A stretch of DNA of 64,000 bases, taken from Pseudonocardia cypriaca. GTDB lineage: Bacteria > Actinomycetota > Actinomycetes > Mycobacteriales > Pseudonocardiaceae. A program made the position numbers and the translations under genes. The stretch is taken from assembly GCF_006717045.1 (NCBI RefSeq), contig NZ_VFPH01000001.1, positions 248,001 to 312,000 of the forward strand, in the 5' to 3' direction. Each line of letters begins with the position of its first letter. The stretch's first letter is position 1. Shown here piece by piece: positions 32,814 to 40,905 of this stretch. The notes under the pieces were generated by a model. It worked only from the letters and a program-made list of their open reading frames with translations, was not told where the DNA came from and ran no database searches.

Positions 32814-34145
32814 TCAGACCCCACGGAACCGGTTTATCGCGTCCAGATGGCGGGCACGCTTCTCCGGATCGGTGACACCCAGGCCTTCCCGTGGGGCGAG
32901 CCCGAGCACGCCGACCTTGCCCTGGTGGCTGTTGGTGTGCACGTCGAGCGCCGCCTGCCCGGTCTCGTCGAGCGGGTAGACCTTCGACAGCGTCGGGTGG
33001 ATCAGACCCTTGTCGATCAACCGGTTGGCCTCGAAGGACTCCCGGTAGTTGGCGAAGTGCGACCCGATGATCCGCTTGAGGTTCATCCAGAGGTAGCGGT
33101 TGTCGTAGCTGTGCTCGTAACCCGACGTGGACGCGCAGGTCACGATCGTGCCGCCCTTGCGTGTGACGTAGACGCTCGCGCCAAAGGTCTCGCGCCCCGG
33201 GTGCTCGAAGACGATGTCCGGGTCGTCTCCTCCGGTGAGCTCCCTGATCCGGGCGCCGAAGCGCTTCCACTCCGACTGGTCCTGGGTGTGCTCGTCCTTC
33301 CAGAACCGGAAGTCCTCCGCCGTGCGGTCGATGATCAGCTCGGCGCCCATCCGGCGGCAGATCTCGGCCTTCTGCGGCGAGGACACCACGCACACCGGGA
33401 TCGCACCCCCGTTCAGCGCGTACTGCGTGGCGTAGGAGCCGAGCCCGCCCGACGCACCCCAGATCAGGACGGTGTCGCCCTGCTTCATGGCCGCACCGTG
33501 CCGGGAGACGAGCTGCCGGTATGCGGTGGAGTTGACGAGCCCGGGGCAGGCCGCCTCCTCCCAGGTGAGGTGGGCCGGCTTGGGCATCAGCTGGTTGGAC
33601 TTGACCAGCGCCAGCTCGGCGAGCCCGCCGAAGTTGGTCTCGAAGCCCCAGATGCGCTGCTCGGGGTCGAGCATGGTGTCGTCGTGCCCGTCCGGGCTCT
33701 CCAGCTCGACGGACAGGCAGTGCGCCACCACGCGGTCACCCGGCTTCCAGCGGGTGACACCGGCGCCCGTGCGCAGGACGACGCCCGCGAGGTCGGAGCC
33801 GACCACGTGGTAGGGCAGGTCGTGGCGCTTGGTCAGCTCCGAGACCCGGCCGTAGCGGCGCAGGAAACCGAAGGTCGACAGCGGCTCGAAGATAGAGGTC
33901 CACACCGTGTTGTAGTTGATGGCGCTCGCCATCACGGCCACGATCGCCTCGCCCGGGCCCAGCTCCGGCGTGGCCACCTCGTCGAGGTGCAGGCTCTTGC
34001 GCGGGTCCTTCTCGCGCGTCGGGATGCCTGCGAACATCTCCGCCTCGTCGGCGTGGACCGTGACGCCCCGGTAGTGGTCGGGCACGTCCAGGCCGGCGAT
34101 GGCGTCGTACTGCTCGGCGAGGATGGCGTCGCGGATCTCCTGCAC
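32814..34145 (-). CDS. ccr: Crotonyl-CoA carboxylase/reductase
   Basis: 443 residues. Ccr reductively carboxylates crotonyl-CoA to ethylmalonyl-CoA with NADPH and CO2; it is the key enzyme of the ethylmalonyl-CoA pathway and a source of polyketide extender units. It is a zinc-less MDR-family member with Ccr-specific sequence: SAINYNTVWTSIFEPLSTFGFL, HVVGSDLAGVVLRTGAGV, RIWGFETNFGGLAELALVKSNQLMPKP, WGASGGLGSYATQYALNGGA (NADPH loop), FEHPGRETFGASVYVTRKGG and MNLKRIIGSHFANYRESFEAN. GTG start with GGAGG upstream. The upstream gap carries three palindromes. Nearby: epimerase, thiolase, MeaB; Ecm lies 20 kb away. Confidence 0.96.
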   Translation of the reverse strand: MQEIRDAILAEQYDAIAGLDVPDHYRGVTVHADEAEMFAGIPTREKDPRKSLHLDEVATPELGPGEAIVAVMASAINYNTVWTSIFEPLSTFGFLRRYGRVSELTKRHDLPYHVVGSDLAGVVLRTGAGVTRWKPGDRVVAHCLSVELESPDGHDDTMLDPEQRIWGFETNFGGLAELALVKSNQLMPKPAHLTWEEAACPGLVNSTAYRQLVSRHGAAMKQGDTVLIWGASGGLGSYATQYALNGGAIPVCVVSSPQKAEICRRMGAELIIDRTAEDFRFWKDEHTQDQSEWKRFGARIRELTGGDDPDIVFEHPGRETFGASVYVTRKGGTIVTCASTSGYEHSYDNRYLWMNLKRIIGSHFANYRESFEANRLIDKGLIHPTLSKVYPLDETGQAALDVHTNSHQGKVGVLGLAPREGLGVTDPEKRARHLDAINRFRGV

Positions 34146-34164
34146 GGCTGGCCTCCATTGGCTC

Positions 34165-34217
34165 GAGTCGTGACTCCCGGTTACTGGGCAGTAGGGTAAC
34201 CGTGATCTGCGCAGATC
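34165..34217. promoter_or_regulatory. Cluster of three palindromes upstream of ccr
   Basis: GAGTC-N2-GACTC (34165-34176), CGGTTAC-N11-GTAACCG (34178-34202) and the perfect 14-bp palindrome GATCTGCGCAGATC (34204-34217). All lie in the 93-bp gap between the epimerase stop and the ccr start on the minus strand, 20-72 bp before ccr. They could be operator sites for ccr or a terminator for the epimerase gene. Confidence 0.6.
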
Positions 34218-34238
34218 CGCGCCGTGACGGTGCCCACG

Positions 34239-34670
34239 TCAGTGGCCGTCAGCAGGCTCCACCAGCTCCACGAGCACCCCGCCCGCGTCCTTCGGGTGCA
34301 CGAAGTTGATGCGCGAGCCCGCGGTGCCGCGGCGGGGTTCGTCGTAGAGCAGCCGCAGTCCCTTCTCCCGCAGGGCCGCGCAGCTGGCGTCGACATCGGC
34401 CACGCGATAGGCGAGCTGCTGGATGCCCGGGCCGCTGCGGTCGAGGAACTTCGCGATCGCCGAGTCCTTCCGCAACGGGGCGAGCAGCTGGACGGCGGCT
34501 CCCGCGTCGCCCGGGGCGGACAGCATCGCCTCGCGGACGCCCTGCTCCTCGTTGGTCTCGGTGTGCGTCGCCACCAGCCCGAAGGTGGAGGCGTACCACT
34601 CGATCGCCGCGTCGAGATCCGCCACCGCGATGCCTACGTGGTCGACCGCGAGGACCGTGTGTTCTCCCAT
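34239..34670 (-). CDS. Methylmalonyl-CoA epimerase
   Basis: 143 residues, glyoxalase/VOC fold (two beta-alpha-beta-beta-beta units). It interconverts the 2R and 2S forms of methylmalonyl-CoA, and in bacteria of this type also ethylmalonyl-CoA. Signature features: VDHVGIAVADLDAAIEWYAS with the first metal His, LLAPLRKDSAIAKFLDRSGPGIQQLAYRVADVD (metal Gln/His and substrate loop), RINFVHPKDAGGVLVELVEP with the last metal Glu. Positioned next to thiolase as Rv1322A is next to fadA4 in M. tuberculosis. ATG start; same strand as ccr. Confidence 0.95.
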   Translation of the reverse strand: MGEHTVLAVDHVGIAVADLDAAIEWYASTFGLVATHTETNEEQGVREAMLSAPGDAGAAVQLLAPLRKDSAIAKFLDRSGPGIQQLAYRVADVDASCAALREKGLRLLYDEPRRGTAGSRINFVHPKDAGGVLVELVEPADGH

Positions 34671-34848
34671 CAGCGGAATGTAGCGGCGCCGGATTGCTTC
34701 CGCTTCGCTCCGGCGGGCTTGCGGGCCCTTGATGACGCCGTCTCTCCGTGCTCGGCTCACCACCTCTGTGCGAGTCGTCACGGCCGCGGGTGGCCCTACT
34801 CGCGGGTATCGTCGAGTCGCCCGCCAGCGCAGCCGATGGAGGTCAGCC

Positions 34849-36039
34849 GTGTCCGGATCCGTGATCGTCGCCGGGGCCCGCACGCCGATGGGCAAGATGT
34901 CCGGGTCGTTGAAGGACTTCAGCGGTGCCCAGCTGGGCTCGGTGGCCATCAAGGCCGCGCTCGAGCGGGCGGGCGTCGCGCCCGACCAGGTCCAGTACGT
35001 GATCATGGGCCAGGTGCTCACGGCCGGGGCCGGGCAGATCCCCGCCCGGCAGGCCGCGTACGGCGCGGGCATCCCGATGGACGTCCCGGCGCTCACGATC
35101 AACAAGGTCTGCCTCTCCGGCCTCGACGCGATCGCGCTGGCCGACCAGCTCATCCGCGCGGGCGAGTTCGACATCGTGGTGGCAGGCGGGCAGGAGTCGA
35201 TGACGCAGGCGCCGCACCTGCTGCCCAAGTCGCGCGCCGGGTTCAAGTTCGGTGACGTCACGATGCTCGACCACATGGCCCACGACGGCCTGTTCTGCGC
35301 CTTCGACCAGCTGCCGATGGGTGCGTCCACCGAGAAGTTCAACGCCCGGTACGGCGTCACCCGCGAGGACCAGGACGCGTTCGCCGCCCGGTCGCACCAG
35401 CTCGCCGCGAAGGCCGCGGCCGACGGCACGTTCGAGGCCGAGATCGCGCCCGTCACCGTGCCCCAGCGCAAGGGCGACCCGCTCGTCGTCTCCACCGACG
35501 AGGGTGTGCGGGGCGACACCACCGGCGAGAGCCTCGCGAAGCTGCGCCCCGCGTTCTCCTCGGACGGAACGATCACCGCGGGCTCGTCCTCCCAGATCTC
35601 CGACGGCGCGGCGGCCGTCGTGGTGATGAGCCGCGCGAAGGCCGAGGAGCTGGGCCTGTCCTGGATCGCCGAGATCGGCGCCCACGGCGTCGTCGCCGGC
35701 CCGGATGCGAGCTTGCACGAGCAGCCGGCCAACGCGATCGAGAAGGCGTGCGAGAAGGAGGGCATCGCCGCGGGCGACCTCGACCTCGTCGAGATCAACG
35801 AGGCGTTCGCCGCCGTCGGGCTCGTCTCCACGAAGAAGCTCGGCATCGACCCGGACAAGGTCAACGTCAACGGTGGTGCCATCGCGCTCGGCCACCCGAT
35901 CGGCATGTCCGGCGCCCGGATCGCGCTGCACCTCGCGATGGAGCTGGGCAGGCGCGGCGGGGGCGTGGGCGCTGCCGCGCTCTGCGGCGGTGGTGGCCAG
36001 GGCGACGCGCTGATCATCCGGGTGCCGGCCGCGAGCTGA
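34849..36039 (+). CDS. Acetyl-CoA C-acetyltransferase (thiolase)
   Basis: 396 residues. Condenses two acetyl-CoA to acetoacetyl-CoA or does the reverse. Thiolase features: nucleophile Cys88 in NKVCLSGLDA, QESMTQAPHLLPKSRAG (covering-loop region), NEAFAAVGLVSTKKL, GGAIALGHPIGMSGAR with the catalytic His, and the second Cys in CGGGGQGDALII. GTG at 34849 has GGAGG upstream. It supplies acetoacetyl-CoA at the entry of the ethylmalonyl-CoA pathway. MeaB follows after four bases, so the two genes form an operon. Divergent from the epimerase gene. Confidence 0.95.
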   Translation: MSGSVIVAGARTPMGKMSGSLKDFSGAQLGSVAIKAALERAGVAPDQVQYVIMGQVLTAGAGQIPARQAAYGAGIPMDVPALTINKVCLSGLDAIALADQLIRAGEFDIVVAGGQESMTQAPHLLPKSRAGFKFGDVTMLDHMAHDGLFCAFDQLPMGASTEKFNARYGVTREDQDAFAARSHQLAAKAAADGTFEAEIAPVTVPQRKGDPLVVSTDEGVRGDTTGESLAKLRPAFSSDGTITAGSSSQISDGAAAVVVMSRAKAEELGLSWIAEIGAHGVVAGPDASLHEQPANAIEKACEKEGIAAGDLDLVEINEAFAAVGLVSTKKLGIDPDKVNVNGGAIALGHPIGMSGARIALHLAMELGRRGGGVGAAALCGGGGQGDALIIRVPAAS

Positions 36040-36043
36040 CCTG

Positions 36044-37018
36044 GTGCCGCGCCGGGCGGACGTCCCTGAGCTCGTCGAGCGCGCCCGGCGCGGCGAGCAG
36101 CTCGCCGTCGCACGGCTGATCTCGCTCGTCGAGGACGGCGCCGACGCCGCCCTGCGCGAGGTGGCGGCCGCGCTCGGGCCGCACACCGGGCGCGCGCACG
36201 TCGTAGGCCTCACCGGGCCGCCCGGCGTCGGCAAGTCGACCACCACGTCGGCGGTGGTCGCTCTCCTTCGGGCGCAGGGCCGGAAGGTGGGTGTGCTCGC
36301 CGTCGACCCGTCCTCGCCCTTCTCCGGCGGCGCGCTGCTCGGCGACCGGGTGCGGATGGGTGAGCACGCCACGGACGACGGGGTGTTCATCCGGTCGATG
36401 GCCACCCGTGGCCACCTCGGCGGGCTGGCGTGGGCCACGCCGCAGGCCCTGCGCGTGCTCGACGCGGCAGGCTGTGACGTGGTGCTCGTCGAGACGGTGG
36501 GCGTCGGCCAGTCCGAGGTGGAGGTGGTGGCCCTCGCCGACACCACGGTGGTGCTCCTCGCCCCGGGAATGGGGGACGGCGTGCAGGCCGCGAAGGCCGG
36601 CATCCTCGAGATCGCCGACGTGTTCGCGGTGAACAAGGCCGACCGCGACGGGGCCGCGCAGACCGTGCGCGACCTGCGGCAGATGCTCGCGTTCGGGGAG
36701 CAGGCTGCCGAGGACGGGTGGCGCAGGCCGGTGGTGCGCACCGTGGCCGCCCGCGCCGAGGGCGTGGACGAGCTGGTGGCCGCGCTCGACGCCCACCGGG
36801 ACTGGCTCGATCGCAGCGGTGAGCGGGCCCGCCGCCGCCGGGCGAGGGCGGAGGCCGAGATCGAGGCCATCGCGCTCGAGCAGCACCGCAGCCGCATCGG
36901 CGACCTCCACGGCGCGGCCGGGCTGGCACCGCTCGCGGAACGGGTGCTGGCGGGCGAGCTGGACCCGTACCGGGCCGCCGACGAGCTGACCGGCCGCCTC
37001 GGTGGTGGCGCGCCGTAG
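36044..37018 (+). CDS. meaB: MeaB-type GTPase chaperone of B12-dependent mutases
   Basis: 324 residues. MeaB/ArgK G3E GTPases gate cofactor loading of AdoCbl-dependent mutases and protect them from inactivation. P-loop GPPGVGKS in the N-terminal third, switch regions DPSSPFSGGALLGDRVRM and ETVGVGQSE, base-specificity motif NKADRD. The final 60 residues are the helical dimerisation arm. Likely clients: Ecm at 10663 and a methylmalonyl-CoA mutase outside the window. GTG start. Confidence 0.95.
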   Translation: MPRRADVPELVERARRGEQLAVARLISLVEDGADAALREVAAALGPHTGRAHVVGLTGPPGVGKSTTTSAVVALLRAQGRKVGVLAVDPSSPFSGGALLGDRVRMGEHATDDGVFIRSMATRGHLGGLAWATPQALRVLDAAGCDVVLVETVGVGQSEVEVVALADTTVVLLAPGMGDGVQAAKAGILEIADVFAVNKADRDGAAQTVRDLRQMLAFGEQAAEDGWRRPVVRTVAARAEGVDELVAALDAHRDWLDRSGERARRRRARAEAEIEAIALEQHRSRIGDLHGAAGLAPLAERVLAGELDPYRAADELTGRLGGGAP

Positions 37019-37021
37019 CGA

Positions 37022-37052
37022 CGGCAGCCGCCATTTCTGCCGGCACTGCCGG
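37022..37052. terminator. Candidate hairpins between convergent genes
   Basis: CGGCAG-N9-CTGCCG (37022-37042) and the overlapping CCGGC-ACT-GCCGG (37040-37052) sit 4 bp behind the meaB stop, ahead of the convergent XRE gene. No U-tract. Confidence 0.4.
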
Positions 37053-37092
37053 TCGATGGGGCGCGTGAGCCGGGCGAGGTGCGTGGGTCGGT

Positions 37093-38226
37093 TCAGGGTG
37101 TGTGCGGGGCAACCTGCGTGCGGAATGCCGTCAGGCGTGCCTCGGTGCGGGCCGAGCCGATGCGCTCGGCGAGCTCGCGGGCGGCGCGGGCATGGGCGGC
37201 CGCATCGTCGGGCTGCTCGGCGGCGAGCGCGAGTGCGAGGTCGGCGTGGACCGCGGCGCGGTGGCGCACCGAGCGGGGCGGAGCGGCGAGCGCGCGCCGC
37301 AGCGGGCGGGCCGCCGCCGGATCGCCGAGGACGGTGAGCGCGTGGCCGTGCCAGCGGTCGAGGTCGGCGAGCTCGATCGCGACGGGCGGTTGCACGGCGT
37401 CGGCGGGCAGTTGCTCGGCGGGGGCGGCGGCGGAGATGGCACGGCGCGCGGCGGCCGCATCGCCCAGGGCGGCGGCCGCGTCGGCGCGTGCGCCCGCCAG
37501 CCGGGAACGGGTGGCGCGGGGGATCGCCGGTTCGGCCGAGTCCAGCAACGTGACGGCGGCGGTGGCCTCGCCGACGTCGACCAGCACGCCGGCCTGCCCG
37601 GCGACGGCATCGGCAGCGGTCTCGGGCAGCTCTGCCTCGATGGCCGCGGCTCGGGCGAGGTGGTAGCGGAGCCATGCCAGGTCGGGCCGGCAACGATCGA
37701 GCTCCTGAGCGCCCGCGAGGATCGCGGCGGGCGCCAGAACGGCGGCCACGGCCGCACGGCGGGCCGGGGCGATCGTGTGGCGGACGGTCTCGTCCAGCCG
37801 CTCGACCAGCGCCCTGACGAGCTCTCCCGCACCCGTGGCCCCGAGCTCGTCGTCGAGCCGGGTGGCGACGTGGAGCTGCTCGCGCCACAGATCGAGCGCG
37901 GCCTCGTCGATCGCGCCCGCCGCGGCGAGTGCCGCCCGGAAGCGGGCCGAGGCCCCGGCCGCCTCCGGATCGGCGGGCGGCCCTGCGATGCCGAGCTCCG
38001 CGGGGGTGCGCCCGTAGAGCTCGCCGAGCAGGGCCCGGTACTGCGGCTCGGGCACCGCGTGGCCGTTCTCCCACCGGGACAGCAGCGTCTTGAGGCTCGC
38101 CGCCCCCGCCACCGGGGCTCCGCTCAAGTGGGCGAGGGCGGCCAGCTCGCGGGCTGCCTGCGACTGCGACCAGCCGCGAGCCGCCCGCGCCGCCCTCAGC
38201 CCACCCGCGGTGACGCGTCCGTTCAT
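37093..38226 (-). CDS. XRE-type regulator with helical repeat C-terminus
   Basis: 377 residues. The N-terminal helix-turn-helix is LRAARAARGWSQSQAARELAALA...LKTLLSRWENGHAVPEPQYRALLGELYGRTPAELGI. The rest is a long all-helical array with TPR-like units, e.g. LRYHLARAAAIEAELPETAADA and HAALTVLGDPAAARPLRRAL-type helices, a layout seen in actinobacterial regulators that may sense peptides. Start ATG at 38226 overlaps by 4 bp the end of the pentapeptide-like membrane protein gene, so the pair is translationally coupled. A large inverted repeat upstream of the operon is the obvious candidate site. Confidence 0.85.
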   Translation of the reverse strand: MNGRVTAGGLRAARAARGWSQSQAARELAALAHLSGAPVAGAASLKTLLSRWENGHAVPEPQYRALLGELYGRTPAELGIAGPPADPEAAGASARFRAALAAAGAIDEAALDLWREQLHVATRLDDELGATGAGELVRALVERLDETVRHTIAPARRAAVAAVLAPAAILAGAQELDRCRPDLAWLRYHLARAAAIEAELPETAADAVAGQAGVLVDVGEATAAVTLLDSAEPAIPRATRSRLAGARADAAAALGDAAAARRAISAAAPAEQLPADAVQPPVAIELADLDRWHGHALTVLGDPAAARPLRRALAAPPRSVRHRAAVHADLALALAAEQPDDAAAHARAARELAERIGSARTEARLTAFRTQVAPHTP

Positions 38227-39128
38227 GGCGCGGCCAGCGCCCAGCCCTCGACGGAGCCGTCGATCCGGGTCTCCGGGCCGACCGCGAACGTGCCCAGCTG
38301 TCCGGCGGGCGCGGCGGTGCTGATGTCGAGGAACGTGGCGACGGTGGCTCGGTCGAGCGCCACTTCGTCGGCGAAGCTGGTGCGTTGGAACGAGACCCCG
38401 CCATCGAGCCGTGCCAGACGCAGATCGAGCCGCCCGAGGAAGCAGGCGTCGGTGAACAGGACGGGTTTGGCCGCCTCCAGCTGACCGAGCCGGGTGATGC
38501 CGTGGAACCGGGCGCCGCGAGCGATGAGGCGTCCGATCCGCCTGCCCTCCAGCCGGAAGTGCTCGAGGCACGCGCCGGACAGGTCGAGGTCGTAGATGCG
38601 CTGATCGGGGTCCTCGCCCCACGGGAGCACGTCGGCGATCAGCCGCTGGGCCGTGAGCCGCACCTGCCGTTCGCGGTCGGCCTCCGGATCGCTCTCCCCT
38701 GCGGCGCCGGTCGACCCGTCGCGCAACTCCGGGTGGTCGAACGGCCGGCGCAGGTAGGCGCACAGGACGTCGAGGACCGTCTGCTTGTAGCGGGGCGTGG
38801 AGCCGGCGAGCCAGACGAGGGAATGCAGCGCGCCCACCCGGACCTGGTCGGCCTCGTTGCCCAGCAGCTCGACCGACCGCGCGAAGCGCTCGTCGGCGAC
38901 CTTCACGCCCTCGAGCGCGTGGCGCTCCTCCTCGACCCGGCGCCTGCGGTCGTTGAGCCACAGGGCGTAGAGCGCGACGACCGCGCCGCCGCTCAACGCG
39001 CCCGTGCGGACGGCCTCGGACCGCGGGGCGGTCGGCTCGACGAGCAGCAGCACCACGGTGGTGGCCACCGTGACCGCGATCGCCACGAGCACCGTGGCCA
39101 GCAGCATCAACCGACCCTTCACGTGCAT
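38223..39128 (-). CDS. Membrane protein with pentapeptide-repeat-like domain
   Basis: 301 residues. Two N-terminal membrane helices (LLATVLVAIAVTVATTVVLLLV and GALSGGAVVALYALWLND) precede a cytosolic part. The middle (ERFARSVELLGNEADQVRVGALHSLVWLAGSTPRYKQTVLDVLCAYLRRPF) matches actinobacterial proteins annotated as pentapeptide-repeat proteins; the C-terminal part (IYDLDLSGACLEHFRLEGRRIGRLIARGARFHGITRLGQL) has degenerate A(D/N)LxG-type pentapeptides. Function unknown. First gene of an operon with the XRE regulator; ATG start. Confidence 0.75.
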   Translation of the reverse strand: MHVKGRLMLLATVLVAIAVTVATTVVLLLVEPTAPRSEAVRTGALSGGAVVALYALWLNDRRRRVEEERHALEGVKVADERFARSVELLGNEADQVRVGALHSLVWLAGSTPRYKQTVLDVLCAYLRRPFDHPELRDGSTGAAGESDPEADRERQVRLTAQRLIADVLPWGEDPDQRIYDLDLSGACLEHFRLEGRRIGRLIARGARFHGITRLGQLEAAKPVLFTDACFLGRLDLRLARLDGGVSFQRTSFADEVALDRATVATFLDISTAAPAGQLGTFAVGPETRIDGSVEGWALAAP

Positions 39129-39187
39129 CCCCCCAGTTCCCGGACCGTCGCGATTCCAGGATGTCGGGGATGCGACCTAGTGTCAAC

Positions 39188-39215
39188 GGTGTTGCCGCAA
39201 CAGCGCGGCAACACC
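39188..39215. promoter_or_regulatory. Large inverted repeat in divergent promoter
   Basis: GGTGTTGCCGC (39188-39198), 6-bp spacer, GCGGCAACACC (39205-39215): perfect 11-bp arms, 28 bp in total. It lies between the membrane protein/XRE operon (start 39128) and a small plus-strand gene (39232). The nearest regulator is the XRE protein, so an autoregulatory operator is the simplest reading. Confidence 0.7.
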
Positions 39216-39231
39216 TGGAGGGGGAGGCGCT

Positions 39232-39465
39232 GTGGATCTCACGACGTGTTCGGTGTGGGCGGTGGCGGGCTCGGCGGGTGGCGCGATCGGTGGCTACTGC
39301 GTCGGCAGGCGCAGGGGGAGGCCGCCCGCGGCGGGCCGCCACGCGGGCATGCGGAGGAGGAGGCGGGCGCGAGGCGGGCCGGCCATGCGCTCGTGGCCGG
39401 GCGGCGCGGGCCACCCGGTGCCGCCCGCGGACGGCACGGGTGCGGAGGACACCGAGCAGACCTGA
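39232..39465 (+). CDS. Small predicted basic protein, N-terminal hydrophobic segment
   Basis: 77 residues, no recognised family. GTG start follows a strong GGAGGGGGAGG ribosome site. Residues 6-22 (CSVWAVAGSAGGAIGGYCV) are small and hydrophobic, then the chain is Arg-rich (RRRGRP, MRRRRRARGG) with an acidic end. Could be a membrane-associated peptide. It lies directly behind the 28-bp inverted repeat and ahead of a perfect hairpin, which favours a real transcription unit. A spurious frame cannot be excluded. Confidence 0.45.
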   Translation: MDLTTCSVWAVAGSAGGAIGGYCVGRRRGRPPAAGRHAGMRRRRRARGGPAMRSWPGGAGHPVPPADGTGAEDTEQT

Positions 39466-39494
39466 GCCGGCCTGCTCCGATCGCGCGGAATCGG

Positions 39495-39522
39495 GTCAGT
39501 GCGACGGGGCGGTCGCACTGAC
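39495..39522. terminator. Bidirectional hairpin between convergent genes
   Basis: GTCAGTGCGAC-N6-GTCGCACTGAC: perfect 11-bp stem, 6-nt loop. It lies 29 bp after the small plus-strand gene and 14 bp after the minus-strand MarR gene, so it can end both transcripts. Confidence 0.7.
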
Positions 39523-39536
39523 ACCGGTCCCGCCGG

Positions 39537-40064
39537 TCACGGCCGGGACTTCGCCTCGCGCTCCTCGAAGTCGCCCGCCGCACGGCGCACCCGCGCCAGC
39601 AGCGTGGTGAGCTGGGACTCCTCGTCCGGGCTGAGGCCGCTCAGCCCGAAGTCGATGGCCGTCACCGACTTGGTGGCCGCCTCCTGCAGCGACGAGCCGG
39701 CCTCGGTGATCTCCACGAGGGTGGCGCGCCGGTCGGTGGGATGCGGGATGCGGCGCACCAGGCCATCGGCCTGCAGCCGGTCGACGATGTTGGTCACGCT
39801 GGTGGGGTGCAGCTGCAGGCGCTCGCCCATCACGCGCATGGGGAGCCGTCCGGTCCGCGAGAAGGTCAGCAGCACGAGCGCCTCGTAGCGGGCGAAGGTC
39901 AGGCCGTGCGGCCGCAGCGCGCCGTCCACGGCGGAGAGGAGGATCTGCTGCACCCGCATCACGCTGGTCACCGCGGCCATGGTGCGGGCCGGACCGATCC
40001 GCGCGTCCCACAGTTCGGCGGCGCGCAGGATCGGGTCGAAAGGCAGCGGCTGCCGACTGGCCAT
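39537..40064 (-). CDS. MarR family transcriptional regulator
   Basis: 175 residues: LTFARYEALVLLTFSRTGRLPMRVMGERLQLHPTSVTNIVDRLQADGLVRRIPHPTDRRATLVEITEAG is the winged helix. The N-terminal 30 residues carry LRAAELWDARIG, an extra helix seen in a MarR group linked to multidrug or aromatic-acid response. ATG 40064 chosen; the frame extends to 40094 (GTG). AGCA-N4-TGCT just upstream is a weak operator candidate. Confidence 0.88.
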   Translation of the reverse strand: MASRQPLPFDPILRAAELWDARIGPARTMAAVTSVMRVQQILLSAVDGALRPHGLTFARYEALVLLTFSRTGRLPMRVMGERLQLHPTSVTNIVDRLQADGLVRRIPHPTDRRATLVEITEAGSSLQEAATKSVTAIDFGLSGLSPDEESQLTTLLARVRRAAGDFEEREAKSRP

Positions 40065-40114
40065 GACATGCGACGTTAGCAGTGTTGCTGTCACGAGCCG
40101 GGGAGCGCGGGGGA

Positions 40115-40549
40115 TCAGATGGGCATCTGGTACCGGATGAAGCCGCGGTTCTCGGCCAGCCGGTCGTAGAGCCGTCGAGCGGTCGCGTTCGACTCGTGGG
40201 TGTGCCAGTACAGCTGGCTGCAGCCCTGCTCGCGAGCCCAGCCGTGCACGGCCTCGATGAGCGAGCGCGCCACGCCGTGGCCACGCGCGTCCGGGGCGGT
40301 GAACAGGTCCTGGAGGTAGCAGACGTCACCGGCGTTGGTGTGCGGGTGCACGAAGAAGTGCGCGATGCCCACGAGCCGGTCGTGCCACCGGGCGCCGAGG
40401 GCGTGCATCCGGCTGCCGTGCTGGAACTCCTGCCACGCGCGGTCGTACTCCTCGTCCGGGATGGTCCGTTCGTAGAAGGCGATGTAGCCGCGGAAGAGCT
40501 CCTCCCAGTCGGCGCGGTCGTCCGGGCGGAGGCGGCTGACGCTGATCAC
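40115..40549 (-). CDS. GNAT family N-acetyltransferase
   Basis: 144 residues. Acetyl-CoA-dependent acyltransferase fold with DLFTAPDARGHGVARSLIEAVHGWAREQGC as the pyrophosphate-binding loop and YWHTHESNATARRLYDRLAENRGFIRYQ as the C-terminal strand-helix. The substrate is unknown. GTG start with GAGGAGATCC just upstream. Divergent from the thiamine-binding-type gene, 49 bp apart. Confidence 0.88.
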   Translation of the reverse strand: MISVSRLRPDDRADWEELFRGYIAFYERTIPDEEYDRAWQEFQHGSRMHALGARWHDRLVGIAHFFVHPHTNAGDVCYLQDLFTAPDARGHGVARSLIEAVHGWAREQGCSQLYWHTHESNATARRLYDRLAENRGFIRYQMPI

Positions 40550-40598
40550 GGATCTCCTCGGGTCGCGGCTGCGGGGCCGGCTGGTGCAGTGTGGCCAC

Positions 40599-40901
40599 AT
40601 GCTCTTCGCCTTCAGCATCGCGCCGGCCGGGACGCCCGGCGACAGTGTGAGCGCGGCGGTCGCCGACGCCGTCCGCGTGGTCCGGGAGTCGGGCCTGCCC
40701 AACGAGACCACCTCGATGTTCACCACGATCGAGGCGGAGACCTGGGACGAGGGGATGGATGTGATCAAGCGCGCGGTGGAGGCCGTGCAGGCCCACGCGC
40801 CGCGGGTGAGCCTGGTGCTCAAGGCGGACATCCGGCCCGGCCACACCGGACAGCTCCGGTCGAAGGTGGAACGGGTCGAGGCCGCCCTCGACGAGGGCTG
40901 A
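40599..40901 (+). CDS. MTH1187/YkoF-like thiamine-binding family protein
   Basis: 100 residues with the MTH1187 ferredoxin-like fold: MLFAFSIAPAGTPGDSVSAAVADAVRVVRESGLPNETTSMFTTIEAETWDEGMDVIKRAVEAV. Members bind thiamine or related small molecules; no transporter or enzyme is adjacent. ATG at 40599; a GTG at 40584 is also in frame. Ends at a very strong hairpin. Confidence 0.85.
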   Translation: MLFAFSIAPAGTPGDSVSAAVADAVRVVRESGLPNETTSMFTTIEAETWDEGMDVIKRAVEAVQAHAPRVSLVLKADIRPGHTGQLRSKVERVEAALDEG

Positions 40902-40905
40902 GAAA

